Source of the DNA: Marinomonas sp. KMM3893
GTDB lineage: Bacteria; Pseudomonadota; Gammaproteobacteria; Pseudomonadales; Marinomonadaceae
Direction of reading: 5' to 3'
NCBI RefSeq assembly: GCF_004352855.1
Contig: NZ_SJSC01000004.1
Location: 285,570-349,569 of the forward strand
Length of the DNA: 64,000 nucleotides
The position numbers were made by a program, and so were the translations under genes. Below, one piece after another: positions 1 through 9,666 of this stretch (within the stretch, counting starts at the first letter, position 1; the number at the start of each line of letters is the position of its first letter). The notes below the pieces were generated by a model. The model had not been told where the DNA came from. It made no database searches and worked only from the letters and a program-made list of their open reading frames with translations.

Positions 1-418
1 GTACTGCCAGCACGTCGCAAGGCGCGCCATGCAGAACGCCATTGGCAGTGGAACCAAGAAGCAATGCGAGGCCATGTCGTCCGTGGCTACCGACAGTGAT
101 AAGGTCTACGTGTTTTTCTTCCGCAATGCGGTGAATTTCACTTTCAATACCACCTTGTGTGACGCATGTTTCAGCCACTGTGATGTCAAGTTGCTCTTGT
201 AGCATGGACATGCGCTCTTTAGCGGTGTCTTGTAGCTGTTTTTGAATGTCGGTTATGTCAATGGGTACGTCACCGCCATAGGCGTAGTTTAATGACTCTA
301 TGACGTGTACGATGATCAACTCTGCTCCTAGTGAAGAACATAGGGACGCGGCTTTGTTGGCCACCTTGATGCTTTCATCAGTGAGATCGACTGCAAGTAA
401 AACTCGTTTGTACAACAT
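1..418 (-). CDS. Universal stress protein, UspA family (3' end cut by window edge)
   Basis: Translating the minus strand from the ATG at 418 gives a protein beginning MLYKRVLLAVDLTDESIKVA. About 139 residues are visible and the frame is still open at base 1, after a DVLAV motif that normally lies a few residues from the end of UspA proteins. The ATP-binding signature G-x2-G-x9-G-S/T is present as GSHGRHG followed by GST, so this is an ATP-binding Usp. Proteins of this family are small cytoplasmic dimers induced by starvation and stress. The Shine-Dalgarno TTTGGAGG precedes the start. Only the last residues should be missing. The exact paralogue cannot be named. Confidence 0.9.
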   Translation of the reverse strand, partial: MLYKRVLLAVDLTDESIKVANKAASLCSSLGAELIIVHVIESLNYAYGGDVPIDITDIQKQLQDTAKERMSMLQEQLDITVAETCVTQGGIESEIHRIAEEKHVDLITVGSHGRHGLALLLGSTANGVLHGAPCDVLAV

Positions 419-478
419 AAAAACCTCCAAATTCAACGGTATAATTAATTTTAGTCCAAAAATATAAAGAGACGCTTA

Positions 479-961
479 ATGACTGCGCTAATTGTTGTGC
501 TTATTACACTATCCCTTATGGGTTCCGCGTTGTGGATCATGCCTCCGAAGCAAGAGCGACGTCGGATGGCACTAAGGATGCTTGCAAGACAGCATAATCT
601 TATTGTGCAGCTTACATCAATCGGGCTGCCAGACAAGTGGGATAAATCAAAGGAAGCGCATAAAGTGTGTGGTTATGCGCATTATCGCGCCAAACCCCTG
701 GAGCAGATGACCGATAAAGTGCTCTTGCTTACCTACGATGTGTGGAAATATCAAGAAGTTACTGCTGGCTGGTGGTCTAACCAAATACTGCCGTTAAGTG
801 GCCAAGATAAGGCCAATTTGGCGTTATTGTTGAGCTCGGTAATGGCGATAGAAATTTCGCGTGAATCTGTCGTCGCCTATTGGCAAGAGGCGGGAGGAGA
901 GGAAATGGTCGACGTGATGGCGAAATTACTGCCTTCCTTAGCAGAAATGCCATTGAAATAA
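479..961 (+). CDS. Conserved hypothetical protein with one N-terminal membrane segment
   Basis: This 160-residue protein is of a kind I cannot name. Residues 2-20 (TALIVVLITLSLMGSALWI) are hydrophobic and fit a single membrane anchor. They are followed by a basic stretch (KQERRRMALR) that would stay in the cytoplasm, and then a soluble domain rich in Trp and Leu. It is divergent from the universal stress gene, with about 60 bases between the starts. It converges with the next gene, leaving one base between the two stop codons and no visible terminator. A membrane-anchored accessory protein is a guess only. Confidence 0.7.
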   Translation: MTALIVVLITLSLMGSALWIMPPKQERRRMALRMLARQHNLIVQLTSIGLPDKWDKSKEAHKVCGYAHYRAKPLEQMTDKVLLLTYDVWKYQEVTAGWWSNQILPLSGQDKANLALLLSSVMAIEISRESVVAYWQEAGGEEMVDVMAKLLPSLAEMPLK

Positions 962-962
962 A

Positions 963-1748
963 TCAGTGGCGCTCAGGTTTATCGTTGATCAAATCGGAAG
1001 CGCCTTCGTTGCTGTTCAGATTTTGAAGGAGTTGGCTTAAGGCTTCTTCTTGGTTTTCTGTGTCCTGTATGGCTTCAATTTTAGGGGCGATGATTTGTTT
1101 CATCTTGTCGGTGACAAAGGTCTGTAAAGCTTTCTTTTCCGGCCTTTCGATGGGGTCGGATTTAAGGTGAGACAAAATCACACCATACAAGGTCTGCGCG
1201 ACACGAACATCGCCACTTTCGAAGTTTTTATTGGCTTGCACAATTTGGCGATTGAGTTGCACCCACAAGTTTAACCAGCGCAAATAGTCGTAACATGCCT
1301 TATAGTGTGCGTTGCTAAGGCGGCCTCGACGTCTTAAGAAAAGCAACATTTTGGCTACTTTTGTTAGGCGCTCTTTGTAATTGGCTTTTTGCTGAAAGCT
1401 CAGAGGGCTAGGTGTTGGGTTGAATTCAATGGGTTCTGCATTGCGATCGTCTTCTGCTTTGGCAATGCGAACTTCTGTGCGTTCAACGTCGTCTGTGTAT
1501 TGTAATAATTCGCGCAAGGTATCAATGTAATAATCGTACAGGGCGTCACTGGCAATGGTGTCCGTATCAATGTCTTTTAGACTTTGTAAATGGTACTCCA
1601 CGCGATCCGCACGATTGGATAACTGAAGTTGCCTAAAACGACGTTCGGTCTGTTCTTTTTCTTTTTGGTGCGCGCGTGAACCAATGACGACGGAAAGCAC
1701 CACAATAATCATTAAAATAGCAATTGTAAGAATTTGTAGGAGTGCCAT
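963..1748 (-). CDS. Hypothetical membrane-anchored, mostly helical protein
   Basis: This 261-residue protein has a clear N-terminal membrane helix (residues 3-23, LLQILTIAILMIIVVLSVVIG). A long charged, probably coiled-coil region follows (QKEKEQTERRFRQLQLSNRADR), then a helical domain containing NAHYKACYDYLRWLNLWVQL, and a polar tail ending KPERH. No catalytic motif is recognised. It is transcribed away from topA and its stop lies one base from that of the convergent upstream gene. It may be the counterpart of an uncharacterised gene next to topA in Pseudomonas, but I cannot confirm this. Confidence 0.7.
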   Translation of the reverse strand: MALLQILTIAILMIIVVLSVVIGSRAHQKEKEQTERRFRQLQLSNRADRVEYHLQSLKDIDTDTIASDALYDYYIDTLRELLQYTDDVERTEVRIAKAEDDRNAEPIEFNPTPSPLSFQQKANYKERLTKVAKMLLFLRRRGRLSNAHYKACYDYLRWLNLWVQLNRQIVQANKNFESGDVRVAQTLYGVILSHLKSDPIERPEKKALQTFVTDKMKQIIAPKIEAIQDTENQEEALSQLLQNLNSNEGASDLINDKPERH

Positions 1749-1835
1749 GATTGTCCTTAAGCAATGAATTCAGTATGTTAAATAAGAAATACTGGATTCA
1801 GCAAGCGATAATGTGAGAAACAATACAGTGATCGC

Positions 1836-1864
1836 TTGTCATATAAAAGGTGTTTGCTTAATAT
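1836..1864 (+). promoter_or_regulatory. Probable sigma-70 promoter of topA
   Basis: TTGTCA at 1836-1841 and TAATAT at 1859-1864 are separated by exactly 17 bases and lie about 90 bases upstream of the topA ATG. The stretch just after the -10 box (CAGCGCCCCG) is GC-rich, a discriminator type known to make promoters sensitive to supercoiling and ppGpp. That would suit a topoisomerase I gene. The start site is inferred, not measured. Confidence 0.6.
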
Positions 1865-1899
1865 CAGCGCCCCGAAAGGCTAAACTACACTCACGTAGA

Positions 1900-1928
1900 T
1901 TTGCAGACGTACATACATTTTGCAGACG
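1900..1928 (+). repeat. 10-base direct repeat in the topA leader
   Basis: TTTGCAGACG occurs at 1900-1909 and again at 1919-1928, 19 bases apart start to start, between the predicted topA promoter and its start codon. It may be a small tandem duplication or a paired protein-binding site. Confidence 0.5.
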
Positions 1929-1953
1929 GACTTAATAAGGCTTATACAGTTCA

Positions 1954-4584
1954 ATGGGAAAATCACTGGTTATCGTGGAATCGCCCGCTAAGGCGAAAAC
2001 CATCAATAAATACCTAGGCAACGATTATGTTGTTAAATCGAGTGTGGGACACATTCGAGACTTACCTTCGGGTACAACAGCAAAATCAACTCCGCAGGAG
2101 CGCGCAAAACAAGCGGCCCTGACGCGAAAGATGAGCCCGGAAGAAAAGGTTGAGCACAAGCGTCGCAAATCTCGTCAGCAGTTGATTTCGCGCATGGGTG
2201 TCGACCCTGAAAATAACTGGGAAGCGCATTACGAAGTGCTTCCAGGTAAAGAAAAGGTGGTGGATGAATTACGCCGACTTGCTAAAAATGCTGACACTAT
2301 TTATCTCGCAACCGATTTGGATAGAGAGGGTGAGGCCATTGCATGGCACCTTCGTGAAGCCATCGGTGGCGACGACAGTCGCTATAAACGCGTGGTGTTT
2401 AACGAGATTACTAAAAAAGCCATTCAAGCGGCGTTTGAAACCCCATCCGAACTGGATATGAACCGTGTAAATGCACAGCAAGCGCGTCGTTTCTTAGACC
2501 GCGTTGTTGGCTTCATGGTCTCGCCTTTATTGTGGGCGAAAGTGGCTCGTGGCTTGTCCGCGGGTCGCGTTCAGTCGGTTGCGGTGCGCTTGATCGTAGA
2601 GCGAGAAAAAGAAATTCGTGCTTTTGTTCCTGATGAATTTTGGGAATTAGACGCAGAGCTCACCACGCCAGCCAAAGACACAATCAAATTTGCCGCGGTA
2701 AAATATCAGGGCAAAGAATACCGTCCTGAAAGCCAGGCGCAATCTGATGAGCATGTCGCGCGTTTGAACGGCGCTCAGTATCTGGTCAGCAATCGCGAAG
2801 ACAAGCCCACTAGCAGCAAGCCTTCCGCTCCGTTTATTACCTCGACGTTGCAGCAAGCTGCCAGCACTCGTCTTGGTTATGGCGTGAAGAAAACCATGAT
2901 GTTGGCTCAGCGTTTGTACGAAGCGGGTTACATCACTTACATGCGTACCGACTCGACCAATTTGAGTTTGGAAGCGGTTGATGCCTTGCGTGGTTACATT
3001 GTTGAGAAGTTCGGCAAAGACTATTTGCCAGAAGAACCGATTCGATACAGCAGCAAAGAAGGCGCTCAAGAGGCCCACGAGGCGATTCGTCCTTCTGATG
3101 TCAGTGTGCGTCAAGAAGACCTGCTAAGCATGGAGAAAGACGCTCACCGCCTGTATGAGTTGATTCGTGCACAGTTTATGGCGTGTCAGATGACACCAGC
3201 GCTTTACACGTCCACCACGGTGACGGTAACCGCCGGCGATTATGAGTTTAAGGCCAAAGGGCGTATTTTACGTTTTGATGGTTACACTCGAGCGATGCAG
3301 GGTGTTGTGAAAAAAGGCGATGACAATATTCTGCCTGATGTATCAAAAGGCGAGACCTTGTCTCTTGAGTCCTTGTTGCCAGAACAGCACTTTACTAAGC
3401 CGTCAGCGCGCTTTAGTGAAGCGAGTTTGGTAAAAGAGCTTGAAAAGCGTGGCATCGGCCGACCATCTACCTACGCCTCGATTATTTCTACCATCCAAGA
3501 TCGTGGTTATGTTCGCGTTGAAAATCGTCGTTTTTACGCCGAAAAAATGGGCGACATTGTCACCGAGAGGCTGGTAGGGAGTTTCCACTCCTTAATGAAT
3601 TACAGTTTTACCGCGCAAATGGAAGAGCAGCTTGATGAAGTCGCAGAAGGTCGCGAGAACTGGATTGAAGCGCTGAATGCCTTTTATCAAGGATTTAGCA
3701 GTGTGTTGGCGAAAGCAGAAGACCCAGAAGAGGGGATGCTGCTGAATGCACCAACACCAACGGACATCGAATGTCCGACTTGTTCACGCCCAATGCAGAT
3801 TCGTACCGCGAGTACGGGTGTGTTTATGTCGTGTTCTGGTTACGCATTACCACCGAAAGAGCGTTGTAAAGCAACGATCAATCTAACCCGTGGTGAAGAA
3901 GCCGTGGCCGTTGATGACGACGAAGCGGAATCTAAAGCACTGATTAACAAGCGCCGTTGTAGTATCTGTAGTTCTGCAATGGACAGCTACTTGATGGACG
4001 AACATCGTAAGCTGCATGTCTGTGGTAATAACCCGACTTGCCCAGGCTACGAAGTGGAAGAAGGTACCTTTAAAATTAAAGGCTACGATGGTCCTGTGCT
4101 TGAGTGCGACAAGTGTGGCTCAGAGATGCAGCTTAAAACTGGACGATTTGGTAAGTATTTTGGCTGTACCAGCGAAGATTGTAAAAACACGCGTAAGTTG
4201 CTGAAAAGCGGCGAAGCAGCGCCACCGAAAATGGACCCTGTGCCTATGCCTGACCTTGCTTGTCAGAAAGTAGAAGACCATTATGTGCTGCGCGATGGGG
4301 CAACTGGTCTGTTCTTGGCGGCGAGCCAATTTCCACGTAAGCGAGAAACTCGAGCACCCTTGGTGAAAGAGTTGTTGCCTTACATGGAACAAATTGACCC
4401 TAAATATCACTTTTTCTCTACTGCGCCAGTGATGGATGCAGAAGGGCGCCCGACCATTGTTCGTTACAGTCGTAAAACCAAAGAACAATACGTGATGACC
4501 GAAGAAGAAGGCAAACCAACGGGCTGGAAAGCATTTTATGTTGGTAAGCAGTGGGTGATCGAAGAAGGGAAGAAAAAGAAATGA
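1954..4584 (+). CDS. topA: DNA topoisomerase I
   Basis: Type IA topoisomerase that relaxes negative supercoils through a transient 5'-phosphotyrosine link. The 876 residues match the family size. The N-terminal Toprim domain starts [20 protein letters not shown] and carries the acidic triad D121, D123, E125 in DLDREGEA. The catalytic tyrosine is Y329 in [10 protein letters not shown]. The C-terminus holds three zinc-ribbon units: a CPTC motif near residue 609, a CSIC motif near 671 and a CDKC motif near 713. A basic tail (EEGKKKK) ends the protein. The gene overlaps the next one by an ATGA. As in Pseudomonas, it lies near lexA. Confidence 0.98.
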   Translation: MGKSLVIVESPAKAKTINKYLGNDYVVKSSVGHIRDLPSGTTAKSTPQERAKQAALTRKMSPEEKVEHKRRKSRQQLISRMGVDPENNWEAHYEVLPGKEKVVDELRRLAKNADTIYLATDLDREGEAIAWHLREAIGGDDSRYKRVVFNEITKKAIQAAFETPSELDMNRVNAQQARRFLDRVVGFMVSPLLWAKVARGLSAGRVQSVAVRLIVEREKEIRAFVPDEFWELDAELTTPAKDTIKFAAVKYQGKEYRPESQAQSDEHVARLNGAQYLVSNREDKPTSSKPSAPFITSTLQQAASTRLGYGVKKTMMLAQRLYEAGYITYMRTDSTNLSLEAVDALRGYIVEKFGKDYLPEEPIRYSSKEGAQEAHEAIRPSDVSVRQEDLLSMEKDAHRLYELIRAQFMACQMTPALYTSTTVTVTAGDYEFKAKGRILRFDGYTRAMQGVVKKGDDNILPDVSKGETLSLESLLPEQHFTKPSARFSEASLVKELEKRGIGRPSTYASIISTIQDRGYVRVENRRFYAEKMGDIVTERLVGSFHSLMNYSFTAQMEEQLDEVAEGRENWIEALNAFYQGFSSVLAKAEDPEEGMLLNAPTPTDIECPTCSRPMQIRTASTGVFMSCSGYALPPKERCKATINLTRGEEAVAVDDDEAESKALINKRRCSICSSAMDSYLMDEHRKLHVCGNNPTCPGYEVEEGTFKIKGYDGPVLECDKCGSEMQLKTGRFGKYFGCTSEDCKNTRKLLKSGEAAPPKMDPVPMPDLACQKVEDHYVLRDGATGLFLAASQFPRKRETRAPLVKELLPYMEQIDPKYHFFSTAPVMDAEGRPTIVRYSRKTKEQYVMTEEEGKPTGWKAFYVGKQWVIEEGKKKK

Positions 4585-5051
4585 GTGCGGCGACTCCGGC
4601 GAGTCTCACCAACCAAAAATTAGATTCGGCGCGTCGCTTCCTACGCCAAAGCCAAGACGGAAATGAGTCTTGGCTGAGCGTAGGGCTAGAAAGCGCGGCC
4701 ATCTTTCATTTGCGAAGTGCGCTGAATGGTCTGTTGCAAGAGGTGAGTCTGGCGTACCAGCTCGCCTCTGGCTTGCAGCTAGAGAGTTTACTAAGAGAAG
4801 CGCAAGCTAACGGTGTTGTGGTGCCTGTATTAGCAGAATTGCAAGACTTGTCGTCACAGCCAAATTCTTGGTTAAATCAATTGGAGCAAGCTTACTTGGT
4901 TCAATTCGAATGTCGTTCATCGATGTTTGCGAAAACCAGTGAGGCAAATTTGATTGGTCGTGGTGGAGATGACGGCGCATCGATTAATTTGTTTTTATCA
5001 AAGCTGACGGAGTTGGTGTTGCGTTTTAGAGAAGAGTCCTCAGAGTATTAA
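4581..5051 (+). CDS. DUF6586-type conserved protein downstream of topA
   Basis: A 156-residue protein starting [19 protein letters not shown]. The ATG at 4581 overlaps the topA stop (ATGA), and the purine-rich GAAGGGAAGAAAAAG just before it can act as ribosome binding site. An earlier in-frame ATG at 4551 is less likely because it lies inside topA. The protein is helical and soluble with no membrane segment. It resembles the uncharacterised gene that follows topA in Pseudomonas, recalled as DUF6586. Translational coupling suggests co-expression with topoisomerase I, but no function is known. Confidence 0.8.
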   Translation: MSAATPASLTNQKLDSARRFLRQSQDGNESWLSVGLESAAIFHLRSALNGLLQEVSLAYQLASGLQLESLLREAQANGVVVPVLAELQDLSSQPNSWLNQLEQAYLVQFECRSSMFAKTSEANLIGRGGDDGASINLFLSKLTELVLRFREESSEY

Positions 5052-5053
5052 AT

Positions 5054-5320
5054 ATGAAAGAATCTTATCTCGAAATAGTTGAGCTGGATAACGGTGATAT
5101 TGTGTTACGTCCGGTGGGCGACGAAGGCGAGACGACCGAGCCTTTGGCCACATTGAGCATTTCGGACGATACTAAAGATTATCTTAAAGAACGTTATTTT
5201 GAATTGGCTAAATGTATGTTTCATGCCGGCATTGATTTTGTTTATTCAGAAGAGCCAACGTTTGGCGATGAAACAGAGCATCTAGACGATATGGATCTAA
5301 GGCCAAAAATTCTCCATTAA
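5054..5320 (+). CDS. Small acidic conserved protein of topA operon
   Basis: An 88-residue acidic protein (MKESYLEIVELDNGDIVLRP...). It begins two bases after the preceding stop and ends at a strong terminator, so it is the last gene of the topA operon. It looks like the small gene found at the same place in Pseudomonas, between topA and sulA/lexA. There is no sulA here. No enzymatic motif or membrane segment is seen and the function is unknown. Confidence 0.8.
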   Translation: MKESYLEIVELDNGDIVLRPVGDEGETTEPLATLSISDDTKDYLKERYFELAKCMFHAGIDFVYSEEPTFGDETEHLDDMDLRPKILH

Positions 5321-5350
5321 AAAAGGCGAAGTGTTTGCTTCGCCTTTTTT
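5319..5350. terminator. Bidirectional terminator between the topA operon and lexA
   Basis: The perfect stem AGGCGAAG / CTTCGCCT with loop TGTTTG is flanked by A6 on the left and T6 on the right. It can therefore end both the plus-strand topA operon and the minus-strand lexA message (lexA stop at 5368). Confidence 0.9.
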
Positions 5351-5367
5351 GTGTTTTGCTGGCTTAG

Positions 5368-5988
5368 TTAGATGGTTTGGCGAATGACGCCAACGGAGAG
5401 TCCTTCAATGGCAAACTCTTCGCTTTCTAAGTCCACAATGATGTCGTCAAAATCTTCATTCTCTGGTGCTAAGCGGATAATGCTGCCTTTTTGAAAGAAG
5501 CGTTTTACAGTGACTTCTTCTCCAATGCGCGCAACAACGATTTGCCCGTCTCGTATGGCGGTTGTTTTGTGCACGGCAAGTAAGTCGCCTTCCATAATGC
5601 CAATATTTTTCATACTGGTGCCTGAGACAGACAGAAGATAGTCTGCTTTAGGGGAGAACATGGCGGCAGGAACATTGACGTGAGACGCAATGTTTTCTTG
5701 GGCAAGAATCGGGAAGCCGGCGGCGACTTTACCAATAACAGGCAGCCCAGGCTCGATGTTTTCGGCGGGGGCTGGCTCTTCAAGTAAGCGGATGCCGCGT
5801 GATGCCCCAGAAAGCATTTCGATTGCGCCTTTCTTGGCAAGAGCCTTCAGGTGTTCTTCAGCGGCATTAGGGGATTTGAATCCTAGGCGGCTGGCGATTT
5901 CTGCGCGTGTCGGAGGAAAGCCAGTCTCGCTAATAAATTCGCGAATGGTTTCTAGTACGTCAGATTGTCTGTTGGTTAATTTAATCAT
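5368..5988 (-). CDS. lexA: LexA, SOS repressor and self-cleaving peptidase
   Basis: Represses SOS genes and cleaves itself when stimulated by RecA on single-stranded DNA. The 206 residues contain a winged-helix DNA-binding domain (residues 1-70, with [13 protein letters not shown] as the recognition region), the Ala90-Gly91 cleavage bond in KVAAGFP, and the Ser125/Lys162 catalytic dyad in SGTSMKN and VTVKRF. E. coli LexA uses A84-G85, S119 and K156. Two LexA boxes just upstream indicate autoregulation. The divergent neighbour dinG shares this control region. Confidence 0.98.
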   Translation of the reverse strand: MIKLTNRQSDVLETIREFISETGFPPTRAEIASRLGFKSPNAAEEHLKALAKKGAIEMLSGASRGIRLLEEPAPAENIEPGLPVIGKVAAGFPILAQENIASHVNVPAAMFSPKADYLLSVSGTSMKNIGIMEGDLLAVHKTTAIRDGQIVVARIGEEVTVKRFFQKGSIIRLAPENEDFDDIIVDLESEEFAIEGLSVGVIRQTI

Positions 5989-5996
5989 AGCGCCAT

Positions 5997-6031
5997 CTGG
6001 TTGTTTATACAGTAACTGTTATTATATACAG
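5997..6031. promoter_or_regulatory. Twin LexA operators between lexA and dinG
   Basis: CTGTTATTATATACAG at 6016-6031 is an exact CTGT-N8-ACAG SOS box. CTGGTTGTTTATACAG at 5997-6012 is a second box with one mismatch in the left half. Three bases separate them. E. coli lexA also carries two adjacent boxes. The pair lies 9-43 bases upstream of lexA and 28-62 bases upstream of dinG, so LexA should repress both genes. Confidence 0.9.
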
Positions 6032-6058
6032 CATTATTCAAGATACTCAATAATTTAA

Positions 6059-8182
6059 ATGCTTTCAGACGAACTAAAAACACAAATTCATCTTGCTTAC
6101 CGTGCCTCACTGGAAGCAAAGTCCCATAAACCTAGGGTTGGTCAGCGTCAGATGATCGGCGCGATCGCTCGCACCTTGGGGAATATTAAACAAGACAGCG
6201 AAGGTGAACGCTTAGGTGAAAAGCACGTGGCTGTGGTTGAGGCCGGTACGGGTACGGGTAAAACTTTATCCTATTGCCTTGCGGCGATTCCGATTGCGAA
6301 GGCGCGTGGCCTCAAGTTGATTATTTCGACGGCTACCGTGGCGTTGCAAGAGCAGATTTTGCATAAGGAATTGCCTAATTTACTGGAACACACGGCTTTA
6401 AGCTTTAAGTACACCTTGGCAAAAGGGCGTGGGCGCTATCTTTGTTTGAATAATCTTGAAGGGTTTTTGAGCACAGAAGAGCAGGGCATGGAAGACATGT
6501 TTGCCGGTTTGTTTGAGCAGCATTTGCAAGTTGATGATGTGAATACACCGCTTTACCAAGAGATGGACCTTGCCTTGTCTAAAGGTGAGTGGGATGGCGA
6601 CAAAGACAACTGGGAAGGCATTATCCGCGATCAGGATTGGCGCCGTCTGACCACGGATCATCAGCAGTGTACCAATCGCAATTGTGCGAATTATTCTGCT
6701 TGCCCATTTTTCAAAGCCCGCGGTGAGATTGAAGATGCCGACGTGATTGTTGCTAACCATGATTTGGTGTTGGCGGATCTTTCCCTTGGTGGCGGTGCTA
6801 TTCTAACGCCGCCTAAAGAAACGATTTATGTTTTTGATGAAGGACATCACCTACCAGATAAAGCCATTGGTCATTTCCGTCATGAAGTGCGCTTGCAGCA
6901 AAGTATTACTTGGTTACGACAGTTAGAAAAAAATCTGGTGAACTTAAAGCAAGAGTTGACCGACGATGTCAGTTTGACCGGGCAGTTGTTGCTTAAAATT
7001 CCTCAGCAAATCCAAGCCATTGTGAATTTTATTCAGTATGCACAACAAGGTTTAGCGCCTTATATTCAAGGTTTAGGCTTGGATCAGGATAACAATCAGC
7101 ATCGCTTTGAATTTGGGGTTATTCCTGATGAGTTGCGCCAGCTGGCGTATAGTTTGCAGACCTCATACCAAAAACTCTTCAATAATATTGAAAGTATTCA
7201 GGATGAGTGCAAAAAGACCAAACAAAATGAAGGGATGGGAGTGACGCCCGAGACGGCCGAAACTTGGCAGCCGATTCTGGGGGTGATTTTAGGCCGACTG
7301 GAGCAGTGTGTTGAGTTGTGGCGACTTTATTCTGCCGTGGATGATCAGAAATACCCGCCTAATGCGCGTTGGTTAGTGGTCACAGGACAAGGCATGGAAC
7401 AGGATATTGAGCTGGGTGGTTCGCCAATCTTGGCGGCGCACACCTTGCGTCAGCAGCTTTGGGATAAGTGTTTTGGCGCCGTTGTGACCTCGGCCACACT
7501 GACAGCGCTGAATCAATTTCATCGCTTCAATATGCGTTCTGGGGTGCCTCAAGAAAGCGAATACCTGCGCGTATTGAGCCCTTTTGACTTTCAAAAGCAC
7601 GGTTTGTTGGTGATTCCAGACATGGAAAACGAACCAAATCGTGTAGAGCAGCACACCAAAGAAATTGTCCAGTATCTTGATAAGCAAGTGGATAAGGAAA
7701 AAGGCAGTTTGGTATTGTTTTCTTCGCGTCGTCAAATGGAAGAAGTTGCGCAGTCTTTGGCACCAGGTTTGCAAGAGGTGTTGCTGATGCAAGGAGAGCA
7801 ATCGAAACGGGTGATTTTAGATTCCCACCGTGCGCGCATTGATGCTGGTAAAGGTAGCCTGCTGTTTGGTTTGGCCAGTTTTGCGGAGGGGGTGGATTTA
7901 CCAGGGAATTATTTGACCTGTGTTTACATCGCCAAGATTCCTTTTGCAGTACCGGATGACCCTGTTGAGGCGACGCTTGCCGAGTGGATTCAAAAACGTG
8001 GTGGTAACCCCTTTATGGAAATCACCATTCCGGATGCGTCATTGCGATTGGTGCAGGCGACAGGGCGCTTATTGCGCAGTGAGACCGACTCCGGTGAAAT
8101 TCATATTTTAGACAAACGATTACGAACAAAACGCTATGGACAGCAGCTAATAAATAGTCTGCCACCTTATCGACAACAATAA
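6059..8182 (+). CDS. dinG: ATP-dependent DNA helicase DinG
   Basis: Iron-sulfur superfamily 2 helicase of the XPD type, moving 5' to 3' and acting on R-loops and replication-transcription conflicts. The 707 residues show Walker A EAGTGTGKT (61-69) and a DEGHH box (260-264). The four cluster cysteines are C129, C204, C209 and C215, with the same spacing as in E. coli DinG. The C-terminal helicase motif LRLVQATGRLLR is intact. It is divergent from lexA and shares its LexA boxes, so it should be damage-inducible. Confidence 0.97.
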   Translation: MLSDELKTQIHLAYRASLEAKSHKPRVGQRQMIGAIARTLGNIKQDSEGERLGEKHVAVVEAGTGTGKTLSYCLAAIPIAKARGLKLIISTATVALQEQILHKELPNLLEHTALSFKYTLAKGRGRYLCLNNLEGFLSTEEQGMEDMFAGLFEQHLQVDDVNTPLYQEMDLALSKGEWDGDKDNWEGIIRDQDWRRLTTDHQQCTNRNCANYSACPFFKARGEIEDADVIVANHDLVLADLSLGGGAILTPPKETIYVFDEGHHLPDKAIGHFRHEVRLQQSITWLRQLEKNLVNLKQELTDDVSLTGQLLLKIPQQIQAIVNFIQYAQQGLAPYIQGLGLDQDNNQHRFEFGVIPDELRQLAYSLQTSYQKLFNNIESIQDECKKTKQNEGMGVTPETAETWQPILGVILGRLEQCVELWRLYSAVDDQKYPPNARWLVVTGQGMEQDIELGGSPILAAHTLRQQLWDKCFGAVVTSATLTALNQFHRFNMRSGVPQESEYLRVLSPFDFQKHGLLVIPDMENEPNRVEQHTKEIVQYLDKQVDKEKGSLVLFSSRRQMEEVAQSLAPGLQEVLLMQGEQSKRVILDSHRARIDAGKGSLLFGLASFAEGVDLPGNYLTCVYIAKIPFAVPDDPVEATLAEWIQKRGGNPFMEITIPDASLRLVQATGRLLRSETDSGEIHILDKRLRTKRYGQQLINSLPPYRQQ

Positions 8183-8280
8183 CTTACGAAAAGCAAGGGG
8201 TGATAAAGGCCTGTCATTTAGGTACACTCCACGCAAAGATACATAAACGTAAAATACATAAGAAGCATATAGATTCCAAT

Positions 8281-9642
8281 ATGGAAAACCAAAAGACAGA
8301 AACTACATCAGAGCAAAAACCAAAAGCCAAACGCCCACGTCGTTCTAATAAGCGTTTTAAGACAGGAAATCCTGCTGCCGCAGAGAAATCAGTAAACGAA
8401 ACATCTGATTCACCGGCTGTTGAAGCGCCACCGCGTAGTGGTAATAAAGCCTGGTCTATTGATGACTTCAAGGTCCCTGAAGTTGAAGGTAAAACACGTT
8501 TTCATGATTTAAATTTACCTGATCGTGTTTTGAAGTCGATTGAAGAAATGGGCTTTGAATATTGCAGTGAAATACAGGCTGAAACCTTGCCAATGACCTT
8601 GCAAGGTTATGATTTGATTGGTCAGGCGCAAACAGGAACCGGTAAAACAGCGGCCTTTTTGATTGCCATGATCAGTGACTTTTTGGATTACCCACTGGTT
8701 GAAAAGCGAGCCAATAACTTGGCCCGTGGCTTGATCATAGCGCCGACACGAGAGCTTGCTCTACAGATCGCTGAAGAAGCGGTTAAATTGACTGACAACA
8801 GTCATTTGAACGTCGTTGCCTTGGTTGGTGGCATGAGTTATGAAAAGCAGAAGCGCCAGCTGGAAACTGAAAATGTCGATATCTTGGTGGCAACACCAGG
8901 TCGATTGTTGGACTTTGCTCGTCATAAGAAAGTGTTGCTGAGCCATGTTGAGTGTTTGGTTTTAGACGAAGCGGACCGCATGTTATCCATGGGCTTTATT
9001 CCCGATGTGAAAAGCATCATTCGTATGACGCCGCATAAAGAAAAGCGTCAAACTATGCTGTTTAGTGCGACTTTTCCGAAAGACATTCAAGCCTTGGCGA
9101 CACAGTGGACCTACTTTCCAAAAGAAGTGTCTGTGGTGCCTAAAGAAGCGACCAATCAGAATATTGATCAGGTTATTTATACGGTTGAAGCCGATCAAAA
9201 ATGGCCGGTGCTTAAGCAACTAATTGAAGGAAACGGCAATCAAAGAACCATTATCTTTGCTAATCGCCGTGATGAAACACGCGACCTTTATGAGAAGCTG
9301 AGAAAAGCGAACATTAACTGCGCTATCTTGTCTGGCGAAGTGGCTCAAGATAAACGAGTGAAGACCTTGAAAGGCTTTAAAGATGGCACTATTCAAGTAT
9401 TAGTAGCAACCGATGTTGCTGGGCGTGGTATCCACGTTGATAATATTGAATTGGTGGTTAACTATGCCTTGCCGGAAGACCCAGAAGATTATGTGCACCG
9501 TATAGGTCGTACTGGTCGTGGCGGTGAAATGGGCAAATCGGTGAGTTTTGCCAGTGAAGACGATGCGTTTCTTATTCCAGAGATCGAAAAGGTCGTTGGC
9601 GAAAGTATTCGTTGTGAATACATGGTTAATACCTCGCTATAA
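8281..9642 (+). CDS. rhlB: DEAD-box ATP-dependent RNA helicase, RhlB type
   Basis: Unwinds structured RNA and in the family feeds it to the degradosome built on RNase E, which is also encoded in this window. Motifs in order are GQAQTGTGKTAAF, PTRELALQIA, TPGRLLD, DEADRM, SAT and HRIGRTGR. The N-terminal tail is basic (PKAKRPRRSNKRFK) and typical of Pseudomonas-type RhlB. The frame is open from a GTG at 8200, but the ATG at 8281 gives the usual RhlB N-terminus, so the protein is about 453 residues. The exact start is uncertain because neither site has a strong Shine-Dalgarno. Confidence 0.9.
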   Translation: MENQKTETTSEQKPKAKRPRRSNKRFKTGNPAAAEKSVNETSDSPAVEAPPRSGNKAWSIDDFKVPEVEGKTRFHDLNLPDRVLKSIEEMGFEYCSEIQAETLPMTLQGYDLIGQAQTGTGKTAAFLIAMISDFLDYPLVEKRANNLARGLIIAPTRELALQIAEEAVKLTDNSHLNVVALVGGMSYEKQKRQLETENVDILVATPGRLLDFARHKKVLLSHVECLVLDEADRMLSMGFIPDVKSIIRMTPHKEKRQTMLFSATFPKDIQALATQWTYFPKEVSVVPKEATNQNIDQVIYTVEADQKWPVLKQLIEGNGNQRTIIFANRRDETRDLYEKLRKANINCAILSGEVAQDKRVKTLKGFKDGTIQVLVATDVAGRGIHVDNIELVVNYALPEDPEDYVHRIGRTGRGGEMGKSVSFASEDDAFLIPEIEKVVGESIRCEYMVNTSL

Positions 9643-9666
9643 CATACACCACCTAAGTGAGTGCCT

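Noticed and set aside
2647..3114. 155-codon minus-strand frame inside topA
   Set aside because: Antisense shadow. topA coding is certain on the plus strand.
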